Shown here: one piece after another, positions 9,107-19,299 of the stretch
Layout: each line of letters starts with the position of its first letter
Position numbering within the stretch: the first letter of the stretch is position 1
Assembly: GCA_965263105.1 (NCBI GenBank)
Contig: CBDHGL010000002.1
Span: 496,001-560,000, forward strand
DNA length: 64,000 nucleotides
Source of the DNA: JBCCTX01 sp965263105
GTDB taxonomy: Bacteria; Bacteroidota; Bacteroidia; J057
Direction: 5' to 3'
Position numbers and translations under genes: made by a program
Notes under the pieces: model-generated
Told to the model about the DNA's origin: nothing
Database searches by the model: none
The model's input: the letters and a program-made list of their open reading frames with translations, nothing else

Positions 9107-10819
9107 CTACCATCCATCATTCTGAATCAAGTTCTGCGTTCCATCAACGGTACTCAACTCAACCTGAACAGAAGGAATCGGATAGCGCTGGTGTCTTGCT
9201 GTGTAAGGAGCTGCAGCAGTGAGGTACTGACGCTTCGTCTGCTCCACAGCGATGTAATCGTTCAACACCTGCTCAGCTATTCCCCATCTTCTGAGGTCGA
9301 AGAAGCGGTGTCCTTCCATCGCCAATTCCAAACGACGCTCCATGCGAACAGCCGCCCTGGCTGTAGCTGCATCCGTCCAGGCAGCATCATAGGTACCCAC
9401 CTGATAAGTAGCCCAGGTAATACTGGCATCATTGATAGGTACTTCAATGTCTCCACCGTCAGGACCTTGCGCACAGTTTCCTGCACGTGTACGGATCTGG
9501 TTGACGATCTCTCTAGCACGGTCTAAGTTACCTAGCTCTACTTCAGCCTCTGCTAGCAGAAGTAGCACATCCGCATAGCGAAGTAGGTGAGGATTTTGCG
9601 AGCCCAGGTGGGCATTGTTCCAACCTACGCTACTTCTCGCGCCACTAGCTTCCTCGTAAATATGCTTTTTGGGACTGTAAGGTCCGGCCCATGCACGGTC
9701 ACGAATCCAGTTGGGGGTATGAAGTCCCCAGTCCAGGAAAGGCACATCGTCGCGTCCTACATTCCAGTCCAAACGAGGATCAACAGGGGTAGAGACATCT
9801 ACATCTGAATCATTAAAGGATCCATCGAGGAAGGGAAGGCCATTGGCGTCTACCTTATGAGCATTTACCAGGTTCTGAGAAGGCTGGTGGAAGCCACAGC
9901 AACCAAAAGGAGAACCCCCATGAGGATAGTTCAGACGGTCGTTACGGTTTCCATTCTCCCCGTTGGGATCTCCATCATTAGTAGAAGCCTGATAAGCCAG
10001 AACTGTCTCGGAGCCATTCTCATCTGCAGCAAAGGCAGAAAAGGTATCATGGAAACAATCACGCAAGGCATAAGGCCCATTATTTACGACGTCATCCAGG
10101 GTAGACTTTGCTGCGGCAAAATCTCCGGCCCAAACCTGCAATTTTCCCATGTAGGCCTTTGCTGTCCACTTGGTCGCACGACCAACAGCTCCTTGCGTTT
10201 CAGGAAGTAGATTTATTGCCTCCTGCATGTCCGCAATAATGAGTGGAAGTGCGGGTGCACTATTGGGCTTTCTGAAGTCCTCATCTGCTTCCGTATAGTA
10301 AGGAATGTTCTCCCAAACTTTATAGGCTTCGAAGTGATAGTGAGCCCTCAGGAAGCGAGTCTCTCCTTCTATTCGCTGACGATCTTCAGCACTAATTCCC
10401 TCTTCTACGCTACCTAAGAGATTCATTGTCGCATTCGCCCGGTTTACCCCGTCGTATAAGACAGTCCACTTTTCAGCTACATAGCCATCAACTCCACCCG
10501 TACCCCACTGATACAGCTCAACGTCCGTCATCGGCTGCTGATCACCCGGCTCTGAGCCTTTGTATGCATCATCAGAGGCCATAGAACCAAATACTGAATT
10601 GGTTCCTGCTGCTGCCCAACCTCCTCCTGGAAAGCCATCCAATAGGGAGTAGGTAGCAATCAGGGATGCCTCAATTCCATTCTGATTGGTCAGAACGGCT
10701 TCTGAAAGTACCCCCTGTGCAGGGCCATCCAGGAAGTCATCTTGACAAGATACCAGCACCAAAAATAGCAGTGCGGGTATGATCGTTAAAGAAATTAACT
10801 TTTTCATTGAAATATTCAT
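9107..10819 (-). CDS. SusD/RagB-family nutrient-binding outer-membrane lipoprotein
   Basis: 570 residues. A lipoprotein signal with lipobox LVSC places Cys near residue 25, so the mature protein is anchored on the outer membrane facing out. The body has the SusD pattern: an N-terminal helical part (ASLIATYSLLDG, ETRFLRAHYHFEAYKVW) and the C-terminal DLRRWG segment with ADVLLLLAEAEVELG, a TPR-like helix. SusD proteins cap the paired SusC channel and bind glycans or other large nutrients. The start at 10819 is 5 bases after the SusC stop, so both are one transcript; an internal Met at 10807 is an equally possible start. Convergent terminator downstream. Confidence 0.95.
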   Translation of the reverse strand: MNISMKKLISLTIIPALLFLVLVSCQDDFLDGPAQGVLSEAVLTNQNGIEASLIATYSLLDGFPGGGWAAAGTNSVFGSMASDDAYKGSEPGDQQPMTDVELYQWGTGGVDGYVAEKWTVLYDGVNRANATMNLLGSVEEGISAEDRQRIEGETRFLRAHYHFEAYKVWENIPYYTEADEDFRKPNSAPALPLIIADMQEAINLLPETQGAVGRATKWTAKAYMGKLQVWAGDFAAAKSTLDDVVNNGPYALRDCFHDTFSAFAADENGSETVLAYQASTNDGDPNGENGNRNDRLNYPHGGSPFGCCGFHQPSQNLVNAHKVDANGLPFLDGSFNDSDVDVSTPVDPRLDWNVGRDDVPFLDWGLHTPNWIRDRAWAGPYSPKKHIYEEASGARSSVGWNNAHLGSQNPHLLRYADVLLLLAEAEVELGNLDRAREIVNQIRTRAGNCAQGPDGGDIEVPINDASITWATYQVGTYDAAWTDAATARAAVRMERRLELAMEGHRFFDLRRWGIAEQVLNDYIAVEQTKRQYLTAAAPYTARHQRYPIPSVQVELSTVDGTQNLIQNDGW

Positions 10820-10824
10820 GATTT

Positions 10825-13800
10825 TTATAGTCCTACATTTACACCTATAGAATAAATCTGGTTGTTGGGATATGTACCCCTATCCAAACCTGCATTAAAG
10901 TCTGAACTGTTTCCAGAAGCATTACCTGTATTGATATTCGGTAAAGCGGGATCGACGTTAGTGTAATCGGTAATAGTAAACACGTTCTGACCGGAAAGAT
11001 AAACCCTCAGGCTGCTCAGACCGATAGGATCGATAATCGCATTGGGGAAAGTGTATCCTAGCGTAATGGTTTTTGCTCGGATATAAGATCCGTCTTCGAT
11101 AAAGAAGCTACTGTACTGGGAGCTAAACTGGTCATTTTGATCCAGTTGAGGATAAGCCGCGTTGGGATTATCAGGTGTCCAAGAATCGGTCAAACGGTCT
11201 GCGTTGACGTTGGTACTGAAGAGACGAAATACACGGAATTCTTTTGTCAAGTCCATGATGTCGTTTCCAAAAGATCCAAATATAAACATGTTGAAATCAA
11301 AATTGTTCCAATTCAGTCCAATGTTCATTCCTCCAGTGAAGTCAGGATGATAGCTTCCGATGATGGTACGGTCTTCAGCATTTACCTGTCCATCGCCATT
11401 CACATCTACAAAGCGGATACGTCCAGGAGCTGCACCATCTTGAGTAGCATGTGCCTGCACTTCTTGCTCATTCTGGAAATAGCCATCAGCAACTAACCCA
11501 TAAAAGGCTCCGATTTGCTCACCCAACTGGTTGATACGGAAGTTTCCGAAACGTCCCGTTACTCCTTCAAAGAAGAAGTCCTGCTCACCGTCGATACGAA
11601 CGATCTCATTCTTGTAGTGAGTTCCGTTGAGGTCTACACTAAATCCTACCGTTCCGATGTTTCCTCTATATCCTACAGAGAAGTCAAAACCCGTGTTCTT
11701 CATCTCTCCAATGTTTACAATCGGAGGAGCTGCTCTACCCTGTGTAGCGGGAACCTGTGGAGCAAACAACAAGTCATCCGTTGTACGCTGATACCAGTCA
11801 AAAACTACATTCAAGGCACCATCTAATAAAGAGGCATCAAAGCCAATATTCGTAGATATATTTTCCTCCCACTTTAGGTCTGGGTTTCCATTTCTGGTTT
11901 TGATGAAGCCTGTTACCAGAGAAGTGTTTGCCCCATTGATGTCGTAGAAAGAAGAGTTGGTATTTCCTCCAAACTGATCAAATACCACACCAGCAGGAAT
12001 ATCCTGGTTTCCAGTGATACCCCATCCCCCACGGATCTTCAAGTCATACAGCCAAGAAGCGCCAGCCAAGAAAGATTCGCTAGAAATACGCCATCCTGCA
12101 CTGAAGGCTGGGAACACACCGTAACGATTGTTTTCTCCAAAGCGAGAAGAACCATCTCTACGAATGGTACCACTCAAGATATATTTGTCATCAAAGGTGT
12201 AGTCAACCTTACCAAATACAGATTCCAACTGGCTGAATCCTCCATTACTAAATACGTTTCTCGTACCGGGCTCTGCAAGAGCGGCGTTGATATAACGCAC
12301 ATCCAAATCAGTAGAGATGAAGTTGTTGATCGATCCTTGTAAGAAGGTATTCTCATTTTTGATGGCCTCATAACCTGCTAAAACGCTCACGTTATGTACA
12401 TCAGCAAAGACCGTTTGGTAGCGAAGGGTATTGGTCCAGGTCCAGGTAAGTCCTTCAAAATTATTTTCTACCAAGCCATCACTCAAGTTAGGCTCGGATT
12501 CCTCTGGAGTTTTGAAGGAAAAGACTTTATCTTTGTTGGCGTCGTACTGAATACCAAAGCTGGTACGTGCCGTAAGGCCTTTTACTAGCTCAACCTCTCC
12601 ATATACATTACCCAAAACCCGAGTTCCGGTGAATACGTTATCTCTGTCTCTAACGATACTAGCGACAGGGTTTGTACCATTACCCAGGGTATTGGCTTTG
12701 GCACCTGCGAAGTTTCCTCCAACATCCCGTACAGGAACAATGGGCTGCATTTTGATAATGTTACCAATTACAGAGCCCTCACCCTGGTTACCGAAGCCAC
12801 CATCAACATTCTCTACACGAGAAAGAGAGATATTCTCTCCAAATTTGAAAATTCCTTTCTTGAATTCTGAGTTCAAACGTACAGAGAAGCGCTTCCAATA
12901 CGTTTCTTCCATGGTACCATTTTGGTCGTAGTATCCTACGCCAAAATTGAAGGTAGCATTCTCCGTTCCTCCAGAAACATTTACGTTGTGGTCGTGAACG
13001 GGTGCTGGGCTGAAGACCTCATCCCACCAGTTGGTTCCATTACTCGCGCGCATAATGAGGTTATCAAAGAATGAATAACTGCTCTCATCTACCGTCTGAG
13101 TTTGATTGGTTCCATCATTGGGCCAAATGTAGTTAGGGATCGAAGGATTGTTAGGATCTCCATAAATGTTGGTTGGTACATCCAAGCCCGCATTCACGTG
13201 ACTTCTTCTGATGATCTCGTGGTAATCGAATGGATCCTGGATCAAGAAGTCATCCATTCCTTTTACAGGAGCCTGTACCCCTACATAGCCATCATAGGTA
13301 ACACGGGTTTGACCCGCTTTCCCTTTTTTGGTCGTAATGATTACAACCCCGTTGTTGGCACGTGCTCCATAGATAGAAGCGGTAGAAGGGTCTTTCAACA
13401 CCTGGATAGATTCGATATCCGCAGGGTTGAGCTGGTTGTTGAAGGCATCCTGTACGGGAACCCCATCGATCACATAGAGGGGATCGTTGTTGGAGAAGGA
13501 CGAGATACCGCGAATACGTACAGTTGAGCGACCGCCAGGAGCTCCACCGGTATTTACAGTGAGTCCAGGTGCACGACCTTCCAGACGTTGGAGGAAAGAG
13601 GCCGAAGTGACCTGGTTCATTTCCTCAGTCTCCACGACAGAGACCGCACCTGTAATATCACGCTTACGCTGGGTGGTATATCCCGTTACAATTACCTCGT
13701 CCAGATTGATACCCGCAGAAAGAGAAACAAGCAACCTGGTCGTACCGGCTCCCACAGCAACTTCTTTAGCCGTATAGCCTGCATACGAGAAAACCAATAC

Positions 13801-14022
13801 GTCTCCAGCCGAGGCATCGACCGTATAGTTTCCGTCATTGTCTGTCAAGGCCCCGCTGGTGGTTCCTTTGATCAGTACCGTTGCACCGATGAGCGGATCT
13901 CCCGTGACCTCATCCGTAACCGTACCACTAACGCTCTGCGCGACAGCCTGCATGGATAGCAAACCCATCATGCACAGACTTAGCAGCATTTTGGTTAGTG
14001 AATTGAAGTATGAATGTCTCAT
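10825..14022 (-). CDS. SusC/RagA-family TonB-linked outer-membrane transporter
   Basis: 1065 residues. Signal peptide about 1-28 (ending AVAQ), then a carboxypeptidase-regulatory-like domain (VSGTVTDEVTGDPLIGATV, about 30-110), a plug domain beginning near DEVIVTGY and RDITGAVS, and a long beta-barrel ending in an aromatic-type strand (IYSIGVNVGL). SusC proteins import SusD-captured ligands into the periplasm with TonB energy. No N-terminal anti-sigma-interacting extension is present, so regulation by an ECF sigma/anti-sigma pair is not indicated. Xylulokinase lies 348 bases upstream on the same strand, which hints at pentose or pentose-polymer use, but there is no glycoside hydrolase immediately adjacent to fix the substrate. 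Confidence 0.95.
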   Translation of the reverse strand: MRHSYFNSLTKMLLSLCMMGLLSMQAVAQSVSGTVTDEVTGDPLIGATVLIKGTTSGALTDNDGNYTVDASAGDVLVFSYAGYTAKEVAVGAGTTRLLVSLSAGINLDEVIVTGYTTQRKRDITGAVSVVETEEMNQVTSASFLQRLEGRAPGLTVNTGGAPGGRSTVRIRGISSFSNNDPLYVIDGVPVQDAFNNQLNPADIESIQVLKDPSTASIYGARANNGVVIITTKKGKAGQTRVTYDGYVGVQAPVKGMDDFLIQDPFDYHEIIRRSHVNAGLDVPTNIYGDPNNPSIPNYIWPNDGTNQTQTVDESSYSFFDNLIMRASNGTNWWDEVFSPAPVHDHNVNVSGGTENATFNFGVGYYDQNGTMEETYWKRFSVRLNSEFKKGIFKFGENISLSRVENVDGGFGNQGEGSVIGNIIKMQPIVPVRDVGGNFAGAKANTLGNGTNPVASIVRDRDNVFTGTRVLGNVYGEVELVKGLTARTSFGIQYDANKDKVFSFKTPEESEPNLSDGLVENNFEGLTWTWTNTLRYQTVFADVHNVSVLAGYEAIKNENTFLQGSINNFISTDLDVRYINAALAEPGTRNVFSNGGFSQLESVFGKVDYTFDDKYILSGTIRRDGSSRFGENNRYGVFPAFSAGWRISSESFLAGASWLYDLKIRGGWGITGNQDIPAGVVFDQFGGNTNSSFYDINGANTSLVTGFIKTRNGNPDLKWEENISTNIGFDASLLDGALNVVFDWYQRTTDDLLFAPQVPATQGRAAPPIVNIGEMKNTGFDFSVGYRGNIGTVGFSVDLNGTHYKNEIVRIDGEQDFFFEGVTGRFGNFRINQLGEQIGAFYGLVADGYFQNEQEVQAHATQDGAAPGRIRFVDVNGDGQVNAEDRTIIGSYHPDFTGGMNIGLNWNNFDFNMFIFGSFGNDIMDLTKEFRVFRLFSTNVNADRLTDSWTPDNPNAAYPQLDQNDQFSSQYSSFFIEDGSYIRAKTITLGYTFPNAIIDPIGLSSLRVYLSGQNVFTITDYTNVDPALPNINTGNASGNSSDFNAGLDRGTYPNNQIYSIGVNVGL

Positions 14023-14370
14023 ACAGTTTTTGTTAATAGTTTAAAGTAAATATGAAATAGTAGTTTAAAATGATGCAAATGGGGATTTCTCCTGTCTGTA
14101 GAAAACAGGAGAGCCTAGAAGGCTATGCTTACTTGTAAGGAAATGAGAGGGGGTTCTGCCTATAAGTATTGTATGAAATCCAACGGATTTTATTGGCAGA
14201 CGAATGGAAGAAAGCCCATTTAGGGCCCAAAAACGAGTAAAAAGTCCTTTCATGTAGTAATAGCTAGTAGTTTTGGCGGACCTAAATTAGTATTTTTCTA
14301 GTAAAAACCTTAGCCTAACCCCAATATATTACTAAAAGTGCACAAATTTTGTCTCAAAAGTTACCAAAAT
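14023..14370. other. 348-base spacer upstream of susC
   Basis: Lies between xylulokinase and SusC on the minus strand and should contain the SusC promoter if the two are separate units. It is A/T rich close to SusC. I found no convincing -33/-7 pair, hairpin terminator or repeat. Confidence 0.5.
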
Positions 14371-15855
14371 TCATATCAGCACTTTTCTCAAATGCTTTTC
14401 CCAACGGTCATAGGCTTCCTCATAAAGACCAGAATCCGCAATAGGTGTATATCTTTTTACCTCTTCCTGGTTTCTCACCGCTTCTCCTATCGACCCGTAA
14501 AATCCTACAGATACCCCGGCAGCTTTTGCTGCCCCGATGGCTCCACTAGATTCCAGTACCTGGATTTCACTTCTCACCAGTGTTGCCAGGGTAGAGGAAA
14601 AAACCTCGGATTGAAACATGTTATCATTACCCACCCGCAAAATATCAACAGAAAGCCCCATGTCTCTCATAATCTGGATGCCCTTGGCAAAAGAGAAAGC
14701 GATTCCCTCCAAAGCAGCCCGATAAATATGGCCTTGCTTATGTCGATTAAATTGAAGGTTACATATGTAAGCCCCCATATCTCGATTTTCCAGCATGCGT
14801 TCGCTTCCATTGCCAAAGGGGATAATGCTGAGCCCATCTGAACCGATGGGTACTTCCTGCGCCATCGCCTCCATTTCCACATATCTCAATTCTTTACCTC
14901 CACAGTTTTGCTTGGCCCAGTTGTATTGGATACCCGTACCATTTATACACAACAGTATCCCTATATGAGGATCAGTGGGACTATGGTTGACATGGGCAAA
15001 GCCATTGACTCGGCTGGCCGGATCAAATAGGGGTTTATCCACTACCCCATAGACCACTCCTGAAGTTCCTCCTGTAGCAGCGACTTCGCCTGGTTCAAGG
15101 ACATTGAGGCAGAGGGCATTATTGGGTTGATCTCCTGCACGATATCCCACGACTGTTCCTGCTGAAAGTCCTAGCTCCTCTGCAGCAGTTGAACTGAGCT
15201 TCCCTTGTTCGGAAAAGGTACCGACAATAGGAGGAATCAAGTCAGCAGAAATCCCATAGTGGGAGAGCAATTTTTCAGATACCGCCTCTTTCTGGAAGTC
15301 CCAAAAGATCCCTTCTGATAGTCCCGAAATGGTGGTAACCGGATTCCCCGTCATTCGCAAAGCGATATAGTCCCCTGGTAACATCAGGTACTTCGCCCTT
15401 TCATAGAGTTGGGGTTCATTTTCTATAACCCATCTCAATTTGGAAGCCGTAAAGTTTCCGGGGGAATTAAGCATGGAGGCCAAACAGGCTTCAGGCCCTA
15501 AAACCTCAAAAGCACGATTTCCGATATCCACTGCCCGGCTGTCGCACCAGATGATAGAGGGACGTAGTACCTTCATGGACTCATCTACCAATACCAGACC
15601 ATGCATCTGATAGGAAATCCCAATGGCTTTGACAGCCTTCAGTTTCTCTGCATGGGAAGCCCGAAGCTTTTGAGTGGCCGCAACTACATGGGTCCACCAG
15701 AGTTCGGGGTCTTGCTCTGCCCAACCGGGTTGGGGGGCGGACATAGCCATCTCCACGGTAGGAGATTGGACAAAATCAATGACCTTTCCAGATTGCGCTT
15801 CTATAAGGGCTGCCTTTATGGAGGAGCTTCCTATGTCGTAGCCTAAGAGATACAT
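14371..15855 (-). CDS. xylB: Xylulokinase (FGGY kinase family)
   Basis: 494 residues, the usual length for FGGY sugar kinases. It begins with LLGYDIGSSSIKAALIE, the phosphate-1 ATP loop, followed by PGWAEQDPELWW, a hallmark of xylulokinases, and QMHGLVLVD. The catalytic base region GYRAGDQPNNAL (Asp near residue 228) and the glycine-rich ATP site TGGTSG are present. The enzyme would phosphorylate D-xylulose to xylulose 5-phosphate in the cytoplasm, feeding the pentose phosphate pathway. Related FGGY kinases for other pentuloses look similar, so substrate is probable rather than certain. No xylose isomerase gene is in the window. Divergent from the epimerase gene, with a 136-base shared upstream region. 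Confidence 0.9.
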   Translation of the reverse strand: MYLLGYDIGSSSIKAALIEAQSGKVIDFVQSPTVEMAMSAPQPGWAEQDPELWWTHVVAATQKLRASHAEKLKAVKAIGISYQMHGLVLVDESMKVLRPSIIWCDSRAVDIGNRAFEVLGPEACLASMLNSPGNFTASKLRWVIENEPQLYERAKYLMLPGDYIALRMTGNPVTTISGLSEGIFWDFQKEAVSEKLLSHYGISADLIPPIVGTFSEQGKLSSTAAEELGLSAGTVVGYRAGDQPNNALCLNVLEPGEVAATGGTSGVVYGVVDKPLFDPASRVNGFAHVNHSPTDPHIGILLCINGTGIQYNWAKQNCGGKELRYVEMEAMAQEVPIGSDGLSIIPFGNGSERMLENRDMGAYICNLQFNRHKQGHIYRAALEGIAFSFAKGIQIMRDMGLSVDILRVGNDNMFQSEVFSSTLATLVRSEIQVLESSGAIGAAKAAGVSVGFYGSIGEAVRNQEEVKRYTPIADSGLYEEAYDRWEKHLRKVLI

Positions 15856-15991
15856 GCATCTTCAATTTAAGGACCTAAACAAAAATCACCCTCGAAATTA
15901 CACCGACTCCAGGCATATGCAAATTTTTTCGACTCCTTGAAGCTTCTTACACGGAAATTTGCGATTTTACCCAAAATAAACCCCAAGCAAT

Positions 15992-16937
15992 ATGCACACT
16001 ATACTCGGCGCAGGAGGTTCAGTAGGCGTAGAATTGGCCAAAGCCTTGCCATCCTACCAAAAAGCTATCAGACTTGTCAGTCGGAGCCCCCAAAAAGTGA
16101 ATGACAGCGATGAACTGTTTCCCTGTGATTTGTTGGATCCCGACCAGGTAATTAAGGCAGTAGAAGGTTCAGAAGTGGTCTATCTGACAGTAGGTTTTCC
16201 TTATAACACCCAACTTTGGGAACGGGTATGGCCTAGTTGCATGCAAAACACGATCACTGCCTGTAAAAAGGAACAGGCGAAGTTAATCTTCCTGGATAAT
16301 GTCTATATGTACGCTCCCTCAACAATTCCTCATATGACGGAGGAAGCTCCTCTGGGACCCGCAAGCAAAAAGGGCAAGGTCCGAACCCAAGTTCTCCAGA
16401 TGCTCATAGAAGAAATGGAAGCCGGCAACATAACAGCTTCTGTTGCCCGTGCGGCAGACTTTTATGGTCCTGGTATATCCAATAGCGTTTTACTAGAAAC
16501 CGTTGTAAAACCCTTAAAGGGAGGGGGTACAGCGAATTGGCTCGGGGATGTACAGTTTAAACATTCCTATACCTACACGCCCGATATTGGGAAGGCCTTG
16601 GCATTACTAGGAACTTCTGCTGATGGTTTTGGACCAGACCTGGCACATGCCCACTGCTTCTCCTCCTTTGACAGGAAAAGAATGGATAGAAGCAATTGCA
16701 CAAGAATTCAAGGTAAAGCCCAAATACCGAGAGGTGGGCAAGGGTATGCTGCGTGTAATGGGTCTATTCTCTAAGGAAATGCGGGAAATACCAGAGATGC
16801 TCTATCAAAATACCCAAGACTATGTATTCGATAGTAGCAAGTTTGAAAGTCGGTTTAATTTCCAACCCACGTCCTACAAGGAGGGGATACAGGCCGTTGT
16901 GGAGGGAATGGGAAATAGTCGCACCAATAGGCCATAG
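15992..16937 (+). CDS. NAD(P)-dependent epimerase/reductase; reading frame broken near 16633
   Basis: Short-chain-type Rossmann protein of about 314 residues. The start MHTILGAGGSVGVELA is an atypical GAGGSVG dinucleotide loop; VYLTVGFPY, LIFLDNVYMY and a tyrosine in ADFYGPG follow the extended-SDR layout. The first frame runs well to SADGFG near 16632, then turns into nonsense and stops at 16774. A second frame starting near 16623 continues with QTWHMPTASPPLTGKEW and the conserved tail FDSSKFESRFNFQPTSY to 16937. Dropping one C in GGACCAGACC restores a single protein. Function is unknown beyond probable sugar or isoprenoid-like substrate reduction. Error and decay are both possible. Confidence 0.8.
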
Positions 16938-17326
16938 GTGAGGTGCGAGGGAGGTGTGCGAGGTGTTAGGTGCGAGGGGAATAGGCAGTGTGCAAAAAAC
17001 TCTCCCCTCTACCCTAACCCCTAATTACTTAAACTGTTGACTTTCGACTCATAAACTACTTCTATGTACAGGACAAAAAATAAAATTTCTTATTTATTCG
17101 CCCTTTTTGTACCCTTCCGCTGCATCCCCGTTTCCCTCTCGAAGGAAACGACCCAGGAAATCAGGTTGATTTCCCCAATGTTTACCCCTTTCTCCCCATT
17201 TCTAAGGGGGAGTCAGAGGGGGTTCCTTGAGAGAGGGGCAGGGGGTGAGTTCAAAACAGGGCATTTTGATCCCAGATCTACCCATCTAAAGTTTTGTCCT
17301 GTACTAGAAAAACTACTTAACCTCCT
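16938..17326. other. 389-base spacer with low-complexity tract and a second foldback element
   Basis: Starts with a GGTGYGAGG-rich tract (16937-16980) after the epimerase stop, then the inverted-end element at 17066-17304. No gene is supported; the 91-codon open frame at 17064-17339 is built from the element. Confidence 0.55.
17066..17304. mobile_element. Inverted-end (MITE-like) element related to 5303-5586
   Basis: Perfect 13-bp inverted ends, 17066-17078 and 17292-17304, arm GTACAGGACAAAA. Near the right end it carries GGGCATTTTGA (17259-17269) and TCTACCCAT (17277-17285), both also present in that order near the right side of the element at 5303-5586. AGGAAATCAGG is shared on the left side. 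The ends themselves differ between the two, so they are relatives, not recent copies. Confidence 0.5.
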
Positions 17327-18172
17327 ATGGAAAGATTGAATCAGTTTTTGAATTACTCTCTTCTCAAGATTGGGAACTCTGAAATCCTGGTGTCAAATGT
17401 TCTCGGAATTATTTTGGTCCTATTAGTTGCCAGGCTCTTTGTATGGTTGCTCAGAAAGCTTATCAACAGAAATCTAGCTAAGAAGCGACTCGCTGATGAA
17501 GGAAGGCGCTATGCTGTCGTTCAGATTTCTAGTTATATCATTTACATTTCGGCTATCCTACTCTGCTTGGAGCTACTCAGCGTTCCACTGACCTGGATTG
17601 TAACGAGCTCTACTGCCCTGCTTGTCGGTATAGGCTTTGGATTGCAGGACACCTTTAGAGATTTTCTCAGTGGCATCATCTTACTGTTTGAAGCCTCCGT
17701 GGGTGTCAATGATGTGGTACAAATCGGGGATCTCATTGGGAAAGTGAAACAGATAGGGATTCGTACGACAGAGATTCAGACCCGGGACGGGATCATGGTA
17801 ATCGTTCCGAACGCCAAACTGACCAATGACAACATCATTAACTGGAGCCATGGCAACCGAATCGCTCGATTTGAGATTCCCATTGGGGTAGCCTATGGTA
17901 CTGACGTGCCCCTAGTCATGGACACCCTGGCAACCTGTGCCCAAGGACATGAACGCGTTCTCAAAACCCCTTCCCCAAAGGTGCAGTTCAAAGAGTTTGC
18001 TAATTCCTCTCTGAATTTTGATCTGTTATTCTGGACGCGTGATGTCTTCTCCGTAGAATTTATCAAAAGTGAAATTCGGGTGGCTATCGACGCGGCCTTC
18101 CAAGAGAAGGGAATTGTCATTCCCTTTCCTCAGCAGGATGTGTATATAAAGGAGGGGACTGGGGTTAGATAG
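17327..18172 (+). CDS. MscS-family small-conductance mechanosensitive channel
   Basis: 281 residues in the inner membrane. Three hydrophobic segments at about 22-42, 65-85 and 90-110 are followed by the pore-lining helix GIGFGLQDTFRDFLSGI and the beta domain FEASVGVNDVVQIGD, GKVKQIGIRTTEIQTRDG and VPNAKLTNDNIINWS, which are diagnostic of MscS. It opens under membrane tension to release solutes on osmotic downshift. Length is that of the minimal E. coli type. The gene is convergent with a broken lipoprotein gene; inverted repeats between them may end transcription from both sides. Confidence 0.95.
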   Translation: MERLNQFLNYSLLKIGNSEILVSNVLGIILVLLVARLFVWLLRKLINRNLAKKRLADEGRRYAVVQISSYIIYISAILLCLELLSVPLTWIVTSSTALLVGIGFGLQDTFRDFLSGIILLFEASVGVNDVVQIGDLIGKVKQIGIRTTEIQTRDGIMVIVPNAKLTNDNIINWSHGNRIARFEIPIGVAYGTDVPLVMDTLATCAQGHERVLKTPSPKVQFKEFANSSLNFDLLFWTRDVFSVEFIKSEIRVAIDAAFQEKGIVIPFPQQDVYIKEGTGVR

Positions 18173-18365
18173 TCTAATAGTCCATGGTCGACAGGCTAGG
18201 CTGGAGGAGTTAGATAGTTTAATGGTCCATGGTCGACAGTCGATAGGTGTTAGGAGGGAGGGTGAGAGGGGAGAGTTCTCCACAAGCCGACTTTTCAACT
18301 CACTCCTCGCCCCTCTGTCCTCAACTCAAGCTGTGGACCGTCGACTATCTAACCAACTAACCCCC
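18173..18365. repeat. Composite repeat region between convergent genes
   Basis: Two minus-oriented units (AGTCCATGGTCGACAG types at about 18178-18194 and 18211-18240) face a plus-oriented unit CTGTGGACCGTCGACTATCT at 18331-18350, so the region can fold back on itself. Between them, 18264-18316 matches 41985-42037 at about 45 of 53 bases. The TGTGGAC/GTCGACTAT unit also occurs at 9068, 22428, 35307 and 51431-51513. Confidence 0.6.
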
Positions 18366-19184
18366 TCAACTCACCTCTGCTCCCGCTGGTTTGTGAAATA
18401 GCTGCTCGGCCGGGGCTTCCAATGAAAATCTGATATTTCTGAAGGTCTTGATATAGCGTACCTCTCCTATTTCTTCGGTCTCTGCATCCCATTTGTGGCT
18501 GGTCAATTTGCTGGGAACCCATAGGCCATCGACTTCTTGCCAATCTTCGTAAAGAGCTGCATTGTATTGGCTTGCATTTTCTGCATTGAAATAGGTGACT
18601 GAGTACAACAGTAAATGTAGTCGATGAGTCTCTGGATCTAGATATAATAGATATTGGTCTTTTGATGCCTGTCCTACTCCTTCCTTATAAGTCACCTTAA
18701 TTACATCATACATTTTCTCTTCAAATGCTCGTTTGCCGAGGTCTTCGTATTCTATTCCCGGATCACCCAATACAAAGGGAAGGGCGAAAAAGTAAAATTG
18801 TAGATTGATGTAAAACTTTGGGGTCAGGGTGCTCCTCTGGTATAGTGTCAGCATGGTACCAGAATTCGCTCTCCATCATAGCCCATCTCATAGCTTTCGT
18901 ACAGGATCCGCTCATGGCGACTGTGTAAATCTACCACAGAATGCTGGACAGAAGCTCTTTTCCCCTTGAATGACTTCCAGGTCATATTCCAGCGCTTTGT
19001 AGCCTTGCCATCTATCTAAACCTCCATGTGCCTCCAGGGCAAGTTCGAGGTTGAGCGGCATATCAGGTTGGGTAGAAAGGTCAATGACTGTAGGAGATTG
19101 AGCCTCCTGGGAGTCGCTAGCAGGCGTCTGACAAGCCCACATGCCCAGGGTCAGGCAAAATAGGGTAAGAGATAATTTATTCAC
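18366..19184 (-). pseudogene. DUF6503-like lipoprotein gene with three apparent frame breaks
   Basis: The N-terminal part is a lipoprotein: a GTG start at 19184, a hydrophobic stretch and lipobox GMWAC, then ALEAHGGLDRWQGYKALEYD, the opening typical of DUF6503-like Bacteroidota lipoproteins. That frame stops at 18912. Reading on requires three one-base corrections, near 18945 (GEKS to VQHSVVDLHSRHE), near 18868 (YDGE to FWYHADT) and near 18815 (HPDPK to FYINLQFYFFALPFV), after which the frame is clean to 18366. The conserved core FALPFVLGDPG and the tail with GLWVPSKLTSHKW are intact. All three corrections remove one base. No function is known for the family. Confidence 0.7.
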
Positions 19185-19299
19185 GGGATCTAAATTTTGG
19201 GGCAAAGATAGGAAATTTGGCTTCAGCTGAAGCAAGGGAGCTGACAAAGTGGGAAAGGGTGGTGAGGAGTGAAAGAGGCGTAATCAGTGATTAACATAG

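Noticed and set aside
17064..17339. 91-codon open frame before mscS
   Set aside because: Built from an inverted-end element and overlaps the mscS start.
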